64,000 nucleotides of DNA from Streptomyces sp. CA-278952 (GCF_028747205.1 NZ_CP112880.1:5208001-5272000); one strand, 5' to 3'. Positions 1 through 8,978 are shown, counted from the stretch's first letter. Numbers and translations are program-made. Notes: generated by a model not told the origin, from the sequence alone.

Positions 1-526
1 GGACGGCACGGGGACGCAACTGCGGAACCTCGTAATCGCAGGCGCGCAGGAGCCGCCAGTCGGCCGTGTATCCCAGGCGTGTCAGTACGCTGATCACGTC
101 CGCGCGATAGGCGGCGAACTTCGCCTGAAGGATGCCTTTGACGTTCTCCACCATCACCGCGCTCGGGCGAAGCTCGCCAGCGAGCCGGAGCAGGTCGGGG
201 AACAGATCCCGTTCGTCCGCGGGTCCCAGCTGCTCACCCGCGAGGGAGAAGGGCGGGCATGGCACTCCTGCTGCCAGCAGTCCTACTGCCTGGCCGTTCA
301 CGGCGAGGTCTTTCGCTGAGATGCCACGGACATCGGCTTGCGTGATGTTCCAGCCAGGTCGGTTCAGCCGGAGCGTCTGGGCCGCGTCGGGGTCTAGCTC
401 GACGAGAGCCGTGTGCTCGAAGCCCGCACGTTGCAGTCCCAGAGCCTGTCCTCCCGCTCCGGCACAGATCTCGATGCAGCTGGCCGTGGCGGGCGGCGGC
501 CCTTGGCTAGCGGTCCTGGTGGTCAT
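1..526 (-). CDS. DNA (cytosine-5)-methyltransferase, 5' part (gene runs off the left edge)
   Basis: This is the N-terminal part of a C5-cytosine methyltransferase, which would transfer a methyl group from SAM to cytosine in a specific DNA site. The frame is open through base 1, so truncation is caused by the window edge. Visible motifs are SAM-binding motif I (EICAGAGGQALGL, about residues 19-31), catalytic motif IV (PCPPFS, Cys90), motif VI (ENVKG, about 127-131) and QLRPRA of motif VIII close to the edge. The ATG at 526 begins MTTRTASQGP. It is divergent from the HNH gene across a 143-bp gap holding a perfect palindrome. A related second methyltransferase lies at 1476-2777. The target-recognition region is outside the window, so specificity cannot be judged. 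Confidence 0.9.
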   Translation of the reverse strand, partial: MTTRTASQGPPPATASCIEICAGAGGQALGLQRAGFEHTALVELDPDAAQTLRLNRPGWNITQADVRGISAKDLAVNGQAVGLLAAGVPCPPFSLAGEQLGPADERDLFPDLLRLAGELRPSAVMVENVKGILQAKFAAYRADVISVLTRLGYTADWRLLRACDYEVPQLRPRAV

Positions 527-572
527 GTAGGTCCGATCTACGGGTGACGAGCGGCGCTCCGCCCAGAGCGAG

Positions 573-606
573 CTTGCCGCCACTTGCCGCGGCAAGTGGC
601 GGCAAG
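573..606. promoter_or_regulatory. 34-bp perfect palindrome between the divergent methyltransferase and HNH genes
   Basis: The half-site CTTGCCGCCACTTGCCG (573-589) is followed directly by its exact reverse complement (590-606), with CCGCGG at the centre. Each half contains CTTGCCGC twice, so the element can also be read as four short direct or inverted boxes. It lies midway between the divergent starts at 526 and 670. An operator for autoregulation or a methylation-sensitive promoter element is the simplest reading. That role is inference. Confidence 0.75.
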
Positions 607-669
607 GTAGCCTCGTCACTCGAAAGGGGCACGTTTCGTTCTTGCGTTCGAATTTTATGGAGGTAGTAC

Positions 670-1377
670 GTGGCATCTGATGGTCTGGACTGGCGCGACG
701 GGTCGCTTGGGGCCAGGGTCCGGGTGGCGCTGTGGTTGCGCGACGAGGTCGGTGTCGGGAACGTCTTCTCGAAAGCGGCGCTGCGTGCCGCGATCGCTGG
801 TACCGAACAGGTCGACCGCAGGATGCGTGATCTCCGGCCCGCTGGCTGGGTGATCAGGACGAACCTGGACAAGCCCAGCCTCCAGCCCGAGCAGCTCTTT
901 CTTGAGAAAATCGGGGCGCCGGTCTGGGAGAAGGAGCACCGGGCGGCCGGGCAGCGCCAGATCAGTGCGAAGACCAGACGCTTCGTTCTTGAAAGGGATC
1001 TTCACCGGTGCCGCCGATGTGGGGTCGGCGCGGCCGAGGCCTATCCGGGCGAGCCGGGTTCCGTGGCCCGGCTCACGCTTGGGCATGTCAATCCGCACGC
1101 TTCAGGCAGCTCCGCGGGGGCTGAGGACCTCCTCACCGAGTGCGCGCGGTGTAACGAGCTGGTCAAGAACCTGACCGGGGTGCAGATGGACGCTGGTCAG
1201 GTGTGGACCCGGGTCAAGGCGCTGCCCCTCGCGCAGAAGCGTGAGCTGCTGGAGTGGATGGGGGCTGATGCCCGGCCGCTGCGGCCGGTGGACCGCGCCT
1301 GGGGTATGTACAGGCAGCTGCCTGCCGTGCTCAGGGACGAGATGAAGAAGGACCTGCGGGACTTGATGGAGAGCTGA
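670..1377 (+). CDS. HNH endonuclease with an N-terminal helix-rich domain
   Basis: This is a 235-residue HNH-family nuclease. The C-terminal half shows the zinc-stabilised HNH signature: Cys114 and Cys117 (CRRC), GHVNPH at 138-143 with the likely catalytic His, then Cys158, Cys161 and Asn162 (ECARCN). Residues 15-65 look like a small winged-helix or DNA-reading domain that includes QVDRRMRDLRPAGWVI. The GTG start at 670 is chosen because GGAGG at 659-663 lies six bases upstream. It sits between two C5 methyltransferases, an arrangement typical of type II restriction-modification pairs, so it is the best candidate for the restriction enzyme of this island. Its cleavage site is unknown. Confidence 0.85.
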   Translation: MASDGLDWRDGSLGARVRVALWLRDEVGVGNVFSKAALRAAIAGTEQVDRRMRDLRPAGWVIRTNLDKPSLQPEQLFLEKIGAPVWEKEHRAAGQRQISAKTRRFVLERDLHRCRRCGVGAAEAYPGEPGSVARLTLGHVNPHASGSSAGAEDLLTECARCNELVKNLTGVQMDAGQVWTRVKALPLAQKRELLEWMGADARPLRPVDRAWGMYRQLPAVLRDEMKKDLRDLMES

Positions 1378-1475
1378 ACGGGTCGCAGGGGGCGGGGCTC
1401 GCCTAGGGGGACTCCTGGTGTCACTGGCGGATGCGACACTTGCGTGTCTGTATCAGTCGCACCGGGAGGCGCCTC

Positions 1476-2777
1476 GTGGCCCCTAAAGATCGTCCGCTGA
1501 CCTCCATCGAGATCTGCGCAGGGGCCGGCGGACAGGCCATCGGCCTCCACCAGGCAGGCTTCAAGCATCTCGCGCTCGTGGAGATCGACAAGCATGCGGT
1601 GGAGACGCTGGAATGGAACATCGAGCGCCGACAGAACTGGAGCTGGGAACGAGAATACTGTGATGTCATTTCTGATGACGTCAACAATTTCCGCCCCATT
1701 CCGTCGGAGAGGCATCCTGGATCTGGCCTGAATAAGCCGGTTAATTTTCTCGGACGGCAGTTGCGGCGCGGTGACCTAGATCTTCTTGCGGGCGGCGTGC
1801 CCTGCCCGCCCTTCTCACACGCCGGTAAGCGGCTAGGGAAGGACGACGAGCGAGACTTGTTCCCGCGGATGCTGGAACTGGTTGACGAGTTGCACCCTAA
1901 AGCGGTGATGATTGAAAACGTCCGTGGGATCAAGGACGCAAAATTTGTGGACTATAGGACCTATATTGAGGCGCGCCTGGCGGGCGGCCGAGCGCAGAGG
2001 CCGGAAACTGGGCTTGAAGAAGATTTCGCTGGCATGGGTTACGAAATCTGCGAGTGGGAAGTTCTGGAAGCTAGCAATTTTGGGGTACCTCAATTGCGTC
2101 CGCGTGCAGTTCTTGTAGCCATCCGCGCGGATGTGCTCGGTGATATCAAGTTTGTTTGGCCTACTCCTGTAGGGGACGTGTGCAGCGTCTTCCATGCCCT
2201 GGAGAAGAGCATGGAAGAGCGTTATGCGCCGTACATTTCGATGGGTGGCGAAATTGGGAAACTCGCCAAGGCTTCGCGTGATCGCTGGATGGACAGGGCG
2301 CTCAAGGCTGCCCTGGAGAAGAAGGATGGGGGCATTGCTCCTACCTTGGTCGGGGGCTCGAAGAAGCACGGCGGGGCTGACCTCGGCCCCAGTAGGGCCA
2401 AGGCTGCCTGGGACACTCTCGGCGTCTCCGGTATGGGGGTGGCGAACAACCACGAGCAAGGGGAGAAGAAGAAGAGTCAGGGACGGGATCTGTTCGGCCC
2501 TGACGGCCCCATGCTGACGGTGGAGCAAGCGGCAATCATTCAGGGGTTTCCGAAGGAGTGGGAGTTCACGGGCGGAAAAACCGCTCAGTACCGGCAGATC
2601 GGAAACGCCTTCCCGCCCCCTGTCGCCGCTGCGGTAGGCCAGGCCATCGCGGACGTGTTGCGCGCGGCCGACGAGCGGGATGCCAGGGATGGTGCGCCGC
2701 AGCAGAAGTCGCTATTCGCACAGGTCGTTCCGGCGCTCGCGGACAGCGCTGATGATCGACAGGGCGCAGGCGTCTGA
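1476..2777 (+). CDS. DNA (cytosine-5)-methyltransferase
   Basis: This complete 433-residue C5 methyltransferase has motif I EICAGAGGQ (12-20), catalytic PCPPFS (109-114, Cys110), ENVRG (147-151), QLRPRA (206-211) and GNAFPPP of motif X (376-382). The target-recognition domain would lie at about 225-360. The frame is open upstream to 1431, but GTG at 1476 is preferred because GGGAGG at 1464-1469 is spaced six bases from it. Base composition is unusual for this genome: 29 of 60 bases at 2041-2100 are G or C, while neighbouring core genes are far richer. This fits horizontal acquisition. The last 66 bases overlap the 3' end of the convergent vsr gene. Confidence 0.93.
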   Translation: MAPKDRPLTSIEICAGAGGQAIGLHQAGFKHLALVEIDKHAVETLEWNIERRQNWSWEREYCDVISDDVNNFRPIPSERHPGSGLNKPVNFLGRQLRRGDLDLLAGGVPCPPFSHAGKRLGKDDERDLFPRMLELVDELHPKAVMIENVRGIKDAKFVDYRTYIEARLAGGRAQRPETGLEEDFAGMGYEICEWEVLEASNFGVPQLRPRAVLVAIRADVLGDIKFVWPTPVGDVCSVFHALEKSMEERYAPYISMGGEIGKLAKASRDRWMDRALKAALEKKDGGIAPTLVGGSKKHGGADLGPSRAKAAWDTLGVSGMGVANNHEQGEKKKSQGRDLFGPDGPMLTVEQAAIIQGFPKEWEFTGGKTAQYRQIGNAFPPPVAAAVGQAIADVLRAADERDARDGAPQQKSLFAQVVPALADSADDRQGAGV

Positions 2778-3173
2778 ACTCTGGTGCTCCCAGAACCGCA
2801 GGACGAGCCAGCCGGCAGCGGAGAGCCGCTCGTCGGTGTCCCGGTCACGGGCGACGTTCCTGGCTACTTTGTCTGACCAGTAACCCGGGTTGGTCTTCGG
2901 GGAAACGTAGTGCTCCGGGCAGCCGTGCCAGTAGCAGCCATCAATGAAGACGGCCACCTTCGCCGGACGGAAGACCAGGTCAGCGGTCCGGCGAAGGTCA
3001 GGCAAGGGCCTTGCTGCTACCCGATAGCGCAGACCGTTCGCGTGAACGAGCCTGCGGATCAGACGTTCCGGTTTCGTATCCCTGCTCCGGATCGCCTGCA
3101 TGTTCCGCCGCCGCGCGGCCGATGATGCCCATGAACCCTCTGGAGGGGTCCAATCGTCTGAGTGGGGCACCAC
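2712..3173 (-). CDS. vsr: Very short patch repair (Vsr) endonuclease
   Basis: Vsr enzymes nick DNA at T:G mismatches produced by deamination of 5-methylcytosine and usually accompany C5 methyltransferases. This 153-residue protein has the family signature NMQAIRSRDTKPE (24-36), TADLVFRPAKVAVF with the catalytic-type Asp65, and the DGCYWHGCP block (78-86). It begins with GTG at 3173, with AAGGAGC a few bases upstream on the minus strand. It lies ten bases after the stop of the Z1 gene and looks like the last gene of the GHKL-Z1-vsr operon. Its 3' end overlaps that of the methyltransferase by 66 bp, tail to tail, so the two genes are physically locked together. Confidence 0.92.
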   Translation of the reverse strand: MVPHSDDWTPPEGSWASSAARRRNMQAIRSRDTKPERLIRRLVHANGLRYRVAARPLPDLRRTADLVFRPAKVAVFIDGCYWHGCPEHYVSPKTNPGYWSDKVARNVARDRDTDERLSAAGWLVLRFWEHQSSDACALSIISAVRERRNDLCE

Positions 3174-3183
3174 GGCGCGCTCC

Positions 3184-6183
3184 TTACCGGTCCGTCTGGG
3201 CTGCCAGGCCTGGGGCCTGGTCTCCGTATCTCACGGTGTTGACGACAGCATCACCTGGGCGGGATGAGTCGATGGCGCGGAACCGGACGCTGGTCATCTG
3301 ATTGCGCGCCGAGCCGACGGCAGGGATCAGGGCGGTTGCCATCACCACCTTCGCCGGATCGATAGCCCCATGGGCCAGCAGGTTCGCTGGGGCTCCGAGT
3401 GCGGGGTCCACCGTTGGGTAAAGGAGCAGCGCTCCGCGTCGCGGCTGGTGGAACTGGGTGGCGAACGGGTCGTCTTCACAGAGTGGCCGACGGCCGGCGA
3501 TCCGCTCCGCGGACTGACGATGGGAGACGCCGGAGATGCGGTTGAACACCCCCAGCGCATTGCGCTTGCGCTGTACGAGAGTGAGCGGCTCGGTTCCAGG
3601 CAACTCAGCCCGGACGCTGGTGACCCCGGAAGTCTGGGGCAGAATCAGGACCCAGTCGTCCGTCGCGCAGCCGGCGTCGCTGGGATCGCTCAGGTACTCC
3701 ATGTGCGGGGCGAGCAGATCGGGCCGGCCCCAGACCAGTTCCCGCATGACGCCGAGCAGTTGGCTGTGGCTGAGCACGGCGGTCCTGGCCGGATAGCGGA
3801 TGTAGCTGCCCTGGTCTCCCTCGGACAGGGTGACGAACACCTGGGGGTCAGGATCCAGTGACGCCAGCACCGGCCGCCACACCTCCGCGTTGTGGCGCAG
3901 GTCCGCCGCTGCGGTCGGGTAGGCCGTCGGTTCGACCCACTCGCCCGGGGAGCGGATCTCCACCAGCTCCGCGTTGAACATCTTGTTGCGGGCGGAGGGC
4001 TTCAGCCAGGACAGGTGCTGGGAGACCAGGGGCGGGATCTGGGCCGGGGTCACCTGCGGCTTGCCGTCGATCAGGGTGGCGTAGCGGGTGAGCTGGGCGC
4101 GGAACGTCTCCTCGTCGCGGCAGATCGCCTCGAAGGCCTCGTACAGGTCGACCGTTCTGGTTTTGCCCGCGGGTTCCGCACGGCCGATGTAGAGGCGTAC
4201 CAGGTCGCGGTAGCCGGGGCGGAAGCCGAACCAGCGGCCCATCTGCATCAGGGTGTCGGCCTGCTGGGTCCTGCGACGGTAGTACGTCACCGTCAGGCCC
4301 TCGACCGTGAAGCCGCGGGAGAGTTTCGTACCGCCGACGAGGATCTTCCACACGTGGGGGGTCCGGTCGAAGTCCAGCTCGGGCTGGTCGTAGTCGCGTT
4401 CGGTGTCGCCGTTGACGACGAGCACCGGCGTTCCGCCCGAGTTGATCAGTTGGCGGGCGCGGGAGACGTACGGCCTCAGTTCCTCGTACGAGGCGGGCGT
4501 GGGCAGCCCGTCGTCGGCGAAGGGCTGGAAGTCGGAGGTGAAGAGGGCCGCCAGGCGGGCGTGGCCTTCCTGGCTCGTGTAGGCGGCCTGGTGCCATATC
4601 GAGCTGATCCGCAGGGCCAGGGCGGCGTGCTCGGCCATGCGTACGGACTCGTGGACGAGCATCGTGTGGTGCCGGAAGTGGCTCTCCAGAGACGGGTCGT
4701 GGGCCGCGCGGTACAGCTTCAGCGCGCCGGAGAGAACGAAGGCGTCGAGGGCTTCCGGGAGCCGGTCTCCGTGGGCGTCGTCGTAGATGCCGCGTACGTG
4801 CGCCCGCTCGGCGCCCCCGACGGCCGACTCGTCGGTGCGGTCCAGGTCGTGGAAGTCCTGGACGCCCATGTAGCCCTTCGGACGCGGCAGAGAGATCAGG
4901 AAGTCGCGCGGGAAGATGTCCTCGCCGTCGCCCGGGTCGACGAAGACGTTGGCGAACGGCGTCGCGGTGTAGCCCACGTACTGGGCGCGGGGGAGGAGCC
5001 CCAGCAGTTCGGAGATCTGGCGGTTGATCGCCGTACGGGTGACCTTCCCCTCCTCCCACTTCTTCGGGTCCGTCGTGTTGACGGACGCCTGGTCCGACTC
5101 GTCGTCGATGATCAGCGTCGGGATCTCGGAGAGCAGCGGGCCGCCGATCTTCTTGAGGTCCTTGATGAGCTTGCCCAGGACGGACTTGTTCTTCTTCACG
5201 ACCATCACGCGGGCGGCGGCGCGGTGGAGGTTGTCCGGCACGTGCAGGGGCTGGGTGCGGACCTGTTTGTCGAATTCGAGGGCGCGGATCCCGGTGGCGA
5301 GGCTCTGGTAGTCGTCGTCCCGGGTGGTGAGGCGCTCGATGTCGAAGGCGCCGAGCGTGGACGGACGGCCGTGGTGGCTCACGAACTTCTCCGGCCAGTC
5401 CTCGTCGTCCTGGTAGTCGACGCCGATCAGGGCCTCCGGGTCGTCGGGGTCCGCCCCGCGCAGGATGTTCTCCCGGCCGATCAGCTCCATGTCCAGGCGG
5501 CGCTGGGTCTGCCCGCGCAGCAGGTTCAGCGTGCCGCCGAGGACGATGACGAGGCGGTAGCCCGCGTCGATGGCCTTGGCCGTGACGCCCGTGAAGTTGG
5601 CGGTCTTGCCGGACTGGACGTATCCGACGACCAGGCCCCGGGCGCCGTAGGCGTCGGGGCGCATCGGGTCCGCGAGCCGCTCGACCACGGCGTGGCTCGC
5701 CTCGTCGAGGCTTGCCACGGCGGCGTCCGGCCAGCCCTTGCGGCGCAGGAGCCGTTCGTACGCGGTCCAGTAGAAGGACCGGACCGCCGCCGTGTCGCGG
5801 GAGTACCACAAGGTCGGCGTGGTGCTGATGATCGTGGGGCCGGGCTCCTTGAACACCGGGACCGCGTGGTCCAGCACCTTGCGCAGGTCGGCGTCGAAGC
5901 CGAGGCGGTCGTACGCGTCCGCACGCCGCTCGTCCGTACGGGGCGGGGCCGACGACCAGTCCGCCTGCTCCGCGAGGTCCCAGGCGGTGAGCGTCCGGTG
6001 CCACAGGGCGGTCAGCTCGTCGCCCGGGCCCGAGCCCGCGACACGGTCCCGGAACCGGCCCTGTTCCGTGTCGGCGGGCTCTTCCTCCTCGGCGAGGGCG
6101 AAGGCGAGCCTGGCGAAGTTCCTCGGCCCGCGGCGCATGGCGGCGAGGACGTCGCCATGGAGGTGGAGCAGGTGGTCGGTCAT
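3184..6183 (-). CDS. Z1-domain ATPase (SF2-helicase-like)
   Basis: This large 999-residue protein has a Walker A motif GYVQSGKT (187-194), a Walker B-type DDESD (360-364), TATPFAN (406-412, motif III-like) and a C-terminal helicase block containing GGTKLSRGFTVEG and QMGRWFGFR at about 615-660. These match the Z1 family, whose members occur beside GHKL ATPases in restriction-modification-type neighbourhoods. It probably acts as an NTP-driven DNA-remodelling or translocating subunit. The ATG at 6183 lies 49 bases after the GHKL gene, and vsr follows ten bases after its stop. No nuclease motif is evident in the part I could read, so cleavage would come from a partner such as HNH or Vsr. Confidence 0.88.
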   Translation of the reverse strand: MTDHLLHLHGDVLAAMRRGPRNFARLAFALAEEEEPADTEQGRFRDRVAGSGPGDELTALWHRTLTAWDLAEQADWSSAPPRTDERRADAYDRLGFDADLRKVLDHAVPVFKEPGPTIISTTPTLWYSRDTAAVRSFYWTAYERLLRRKGWPDAAVASLDEASHAVVERLADPMRPDAYGARGLVVGYVQSGKTANFTGVTAKAIDAGYRLVIVLGGTLNLLRGQTQRRLDMELIGRENILRGADPDDPEALIGVDYQDDEDWPEKFVSHHGRPSTLGAFDIERLTTRDDDYQSLATGIRALEFDKQVRTQPLHVPDNLHRAAARVMVVKKNKSVLGKLIKDLKKIGGPLLSEIPTLIIDDESDQASVNTTDPKKWEEGKVTRTAINRQISELLGLLPRAQYVGYTATPFANVFVDPGDGEDIFPRDFLISLPRPKGYMGVQDFHDLDRTDESAVGGAERAHVRGIYDDAHGDRLPEALDAFVLSGALKLYRAAHDPSLESHFRHHTMLVHESVRMAEHAALALRISSIWHQAAYTSQEGHARLAALFTSDFQPFADDGLPTPASYEELRPYVSRARQLINSGGTPVLVVNGDTERDYDQPELDFDRTPHVWKILVGGTKLSRGFTVEGLTVTYYRRRTQQADTLMQMGRWFGFRPGYRDLVRLYIGRAEPAGKTRTVDLYEAFEAICRDEETFRAQLTRYATLIDGKPQVTPAQIPPLVSQHLSWLKPSARNKMFNAELVEIRSPGEWVEPTAYPTAAADLRHNAEVWRPVLASLDPDPQVFVTLSEGDQGSYIRYPARTAVLSHSQLLGVMRELVWGRPDLLAPHMEYLSDPSDAGCATDDWVLILPQTSGVTSVRAELPGTEPLTLVQRKRNALGVFNRISGVSHRQSAERIAGRRPLCEDDPFATQFHQPRRGALLLYPTVDPALGAPANLLAHGAIDPAKVVMATALIPAVGSARNQMTSVRFRAIDSSRPGDAVVNTVRYGDQAPGLAAQTDR

Positions 6184-6232
6184 GTGGCGGATCTCTTCTC
6201 CGGCGGGAACGGGGCTGTCGTGACGGAACGGG

Positions 6233-7762
6233 TCAGCGCGCGAGTTCGCAGCGCGCGGCCGTCACGAGGACGCTGTTCCAGAGGGCGATGTTGTCGATGT
6301 GCGTGGCCCGGACCCGTTCCTTCTGGAAGATCTCGTTGACCATGAGGTACAGCATGCTCTTCACCACCGGGGCGTCGTTCAGACCGCCCCGACGCCCGCC
6401 GTTGAAGACCTGGCGGTACTCCTTGTTGAGCTTCACCACCCGTTCCTCGCGGTCGAGTTCGAAGAACACGTCGGAGCGCAGGCTGTCCCAGCGGAACGTG
6501 ATCGGGTCCTCGCCCTCCAGCTCGGGCAGCTCGTCGCGCAACGTGCGCTTGAGCCGCGGATCGAGGCCCTTGCCCGCGGGGAGAACCGCCTTGCGCTGGG
6601 GTTCGGTGGCGCGCCGGGCCGCTTCCCGGTAGGTCGCCTCCGCCTCTTTGACGTAGGACGCGAAGTCGTTCCCCGTGCTGTCCAGGGCCTGTTCCAGGCC
6701 GCGGGCGAAGGCCGGGGTGACGCTCACGCCGTCCTTCTTGACCGTGAGGCTGAAGACGTCGTTGGCCTCGGCGGGCAGGTCGATGGCGATCCGGGCGAGG
6801 GCGAGGTGGCCCTCCGGGCTGCGCGTGCCGTTCCAGCCGCCCGCCTGGACGAGCCGGTCGTTGCGGTAGATGTAGAACCCCTGGCGCTCGGCGAGCGGGC
6901 CGATTCCCCGGAAGCTCACCAGCGGGGACTTCGGCTGCCAGATGTGGGCGGTCAGCGGGACCTCGCCGACACCCTCCACCGGGGCGGTGTAGGTGCGCGG
7001 GTAGCCGGGCCGGCCGGAGACCCGGTAGCCGAACGGGTCGATCGGCTCGACGCCGCGGTGATCGAGTTCCTCCCGCGTCGTCACGTCCTCGACGACGATG
7101 TCGACGTTGAAGTCGTCGCGGGCCAGGAAGCGGTGGAGGTGGAGGCCGAGGTGGGTCTCCAGCTTCTCGATGGCGTCGTTCAGGAAACGGTCGGCCTGGC
7201 CGGCGGTGATCGTCTCGAAGGCCCGGACCCGGTCCCAGCGCACGATCGTGCCGTGCCACTCGATCAGGCCGTCGTAGCGGTCGACGAGCGCCTGGCAGTA
7301 GCGGGGGTCCACGATGTCGCACGTGAAGTCGGCCCGGGCGCTGGCGGTCAGCCAGCGGCGGCCGGTCGACGGACTGCGTCGGGTGCGGCTGATCACGGTG
7401 AGGGAGTCGGCGTGCGAGAGCGAGGCTGCCTTGAGACCGGCGCCGAAGTGCCCGAGCGCGCTGTCCCCGTACTCCTGGCATCCGCCGACCGTCATGGCGG
7501 TGTCGAGCGTCTCGTCGTTCATGCCGGAGCCGTCGTCCACGACCAGCAGCCCCACGAGCCGCTGGTCGTCCCGGAGGAAGCTGATCACGACGTTACGGGC
7601 GCCCGCGTCGATGGAGTTGTCGACGAGGTCGGCGACGGCCGCCTCGAAGCCGTATCCCTGGTGCGTCAGCGACTCGACGTAACGGGCCGCGGGCGGCAGG
7701 CGCTTGCTTCCCGCGGTCGGGATCTCGTACTGCCAGTCCGCGGAAGGCTGATAGGGCGGCAT
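6233..7762 (-). CDS. GHKL (MutL/MORC-like) ATPase
   Basis: This 509-residue protein carries a complete GHKL ATP-binding fold at its N-terminus: the N-box around VADLVDNSIDAG (44-55), DDGSGM (76-81) and the lid motif GHFGAGLKAAS (104-114). The middle part resembles an S5-type domain. The last 150 residues have no motif I recognise. Relatives are the MutL-like or prokaryotic MORC-like ATPases found in restriction-modification islands, where they are thought to remodel DNA or clamp complexes. ATG at 7762 (MPPYQPSADW) is chosen over the upstream start at 7780 because GAGGA sits seven bases before it. It is the first gene of a GHKL-Z1-vsr operon. Confidence 0.88.
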   Translation of the reverse strand: MPPYQPSADWQYEIPTAGSKRLPPAARYVESLTHQGYGFEAAVADLVDNSIDAGARNVVISFLRDDQRLVGLLVVDDGSGMNDETLDTAMTVGGCQEYGDSALGHFGAGLKAASLSHADSLTVISRTRRSPSTGRRWLTASARADFTCDIVDPRYCQALVDRYDGLIEWHGTIVRWDRVRAFETITAGQADRFLNDAIEKLETHLGLHLHRFLARDDFNVDIVVEDVTTREELDHRGVEPIDPFGYRVSGRPGYPRTYTAPVEGVGEVPLTAHIWQPKSPLVSFRGIGPLAERQGFYIYRNDRLVQAGGWNGTRSPEGHLALARIAIDLPAEANDVFSLTVKKDGVSVTPAFARGLEQALDSTGNDFASYVKEAEATYREAARRATEPQRKAVLPAGKGLDPRLKRTLRDELPELEGEDPITFRWDSLRSDVFFELDREERVVKLNKEYRQVFNGGRRGGLNDAPVVKSMLYLMVNEIFQKERVRATHIDNIALWNSVLVTAARCELAR

Positions 7763-7973
7763 GGAGACTTCCTCGCACACATGAACGGGGCCCGTGTGGG
7801 GACGTCGGCCCTGAGTTGATTGTTGAAATGTGATCGTATGGGAAAGGTCGGGTGTCCGGGAATCGTTGCGTCAATCGCCCGGTCCTGCCGTCGGTCGGCC
7901 CTCGCGAACCACTCGGCCCGGAACCCCGCACCCGTCGTGCGCGGTTCCGGGCCGCAGCCGTCGAACACGGGGC

Positions 7974-8978
7974 TCACACCCCGTGGCACCCCCCGTAGGT
8001 CTTCCCGCTCCCGCACCAGCAGGCGGCCGTGCGCGACGGGGGCCAGGGGATGGCGCGGCCCCGGGCGGCGAGGGTGGTGGCGTACTGGGGGAGGAGGCCC
8101 GGGTCGGCCGGGGACGCGGCCTCGGAGGCGGCGAACGCCTCGTACGAGGGGACCGTGCCCGTGACGATGCCCAGATTCGGGGTGCCCGTCGCGTGGAGGT
8201 CCCGGAGCGCGGTCTCCAGGCGGTCCAGGTGCGTGGCGCGGTCCACGTACTCCTCGGTCAAGGCCGGGTACGCGGTGAGCAGTTCCCGCAGTTCGTCCTC
8301 GGGCCAGTGCAGGACGGCGACCGGGAACGGGCGGGAGAGCGCCGTGCGGTAGGTGCCCAGCTCCGCGCGGAGGCGGGTGATCTCGGCCTTCAGCTCGACC
8401 GGGTCCGAGGAGCCCAGCGACCACAGGCGCTTGGGGTCGTGGAGCTCGTCCAGGGGGACCGGGGCCGTGTGCAGCTCGCCGGCCAGCTCGTCCCAGGCGT
8501 CGTGGTCCAGGCCCATCAGCCTGCGCACCCGGTGGCGGCCGGTCAGCAGGGACTGGACGGCGTACGGGACCTCCTCGCCGGGGGCCAGCAGCAGGGTCAG
8601 CGCGGTCGAGAGGAAGTCGTGGGCCGACTCCAGCTCGTCGTGCGCCTCCAGGGTCTCCGTGGCCACCTGCCACGGCGCCGCGTCCAGCGGGCCCGCGGTA
8701 CGGATGCCCTCGATGATCGCCCGGGCCTCGGCCTCGTGGCCGTACTCCCAGAGGTTGGCCGCCTTCAGGGACTTGATCAGGTGCGGGTGGTCGACGGTGG
8801 CCTCGGGGGCCCCGAGCAGGTCGTCGTAGAGCGTGCTCGCGCGGGCGCGGTCGCCCGCGAGTTCCAGGTGGGCCGCGGCCTGGAGGATCAGCGGTTCGTG
8901 GTCCTCGGGGTACTGCGCCGCGGTGCGGAGCAGACGCTCGGCTTCGGTGGTGTGGTCGGCAGGCGTGTCGGGGCGCAT
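7974..8978 (-). CDS. SEC-C motif protein with TPR-like repeats
   Basis: This 334-residue protein is largely helical. Residues 1-110 look like tetratricopeptide-type repeats (AERLLRTAAQYPED, AAHLELAGDRARA, HEAEARAIIEG). The extreme C-terminus is a SEC-C zinc motif (ACWCGSGKTYGGCHG). SEC-C motifs bind zinc and occur at the ends of SecA and many unrelated proteins. Starts with ATG at 8978. It lies 212 bases upstream of the GHKL operon on the same strand and may mark the core side of the island. No enzymatic motif was seen and the function is unknown. Confidence 0.8.
   Translation of the reverse strand: MRPDTPADHTTEAERLLRTAAQYPEDHEPLILQAAAHLELAGDRARASTLYDDLLGAPEATVDHPHLIKSLKAANLWEYGHEAEARAIIEGIRTAGPLDAAPWQVATETLEAHDELESAHDFLSTALTLLLAPGEEVPYAVQSLLTGRHRVRRLMGLDHDAWDELAGELHTAPVPLDELHDPKRLWSLGSSDPVELKAEITRLRAELGTYRTALSRPFPVAVLHWPEDELRELLTAYPALTEEYVDRATHLDRLETALRDLHATGTPNLGIVTGTVPSYEAFAASEAASPADPGLLPQYATTLAARGRAIPWPPSRTAACWCGSGKTYGGCHGV

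Noticed and set aside
3892..6339. 815-residue open frame on the plus strand opposite the Z1 gene
   Set aside because: It is an antisense shadow of high-GC coding DNA; the minus-strand Z1 protein has clear ATPase motifs and this frame has none.
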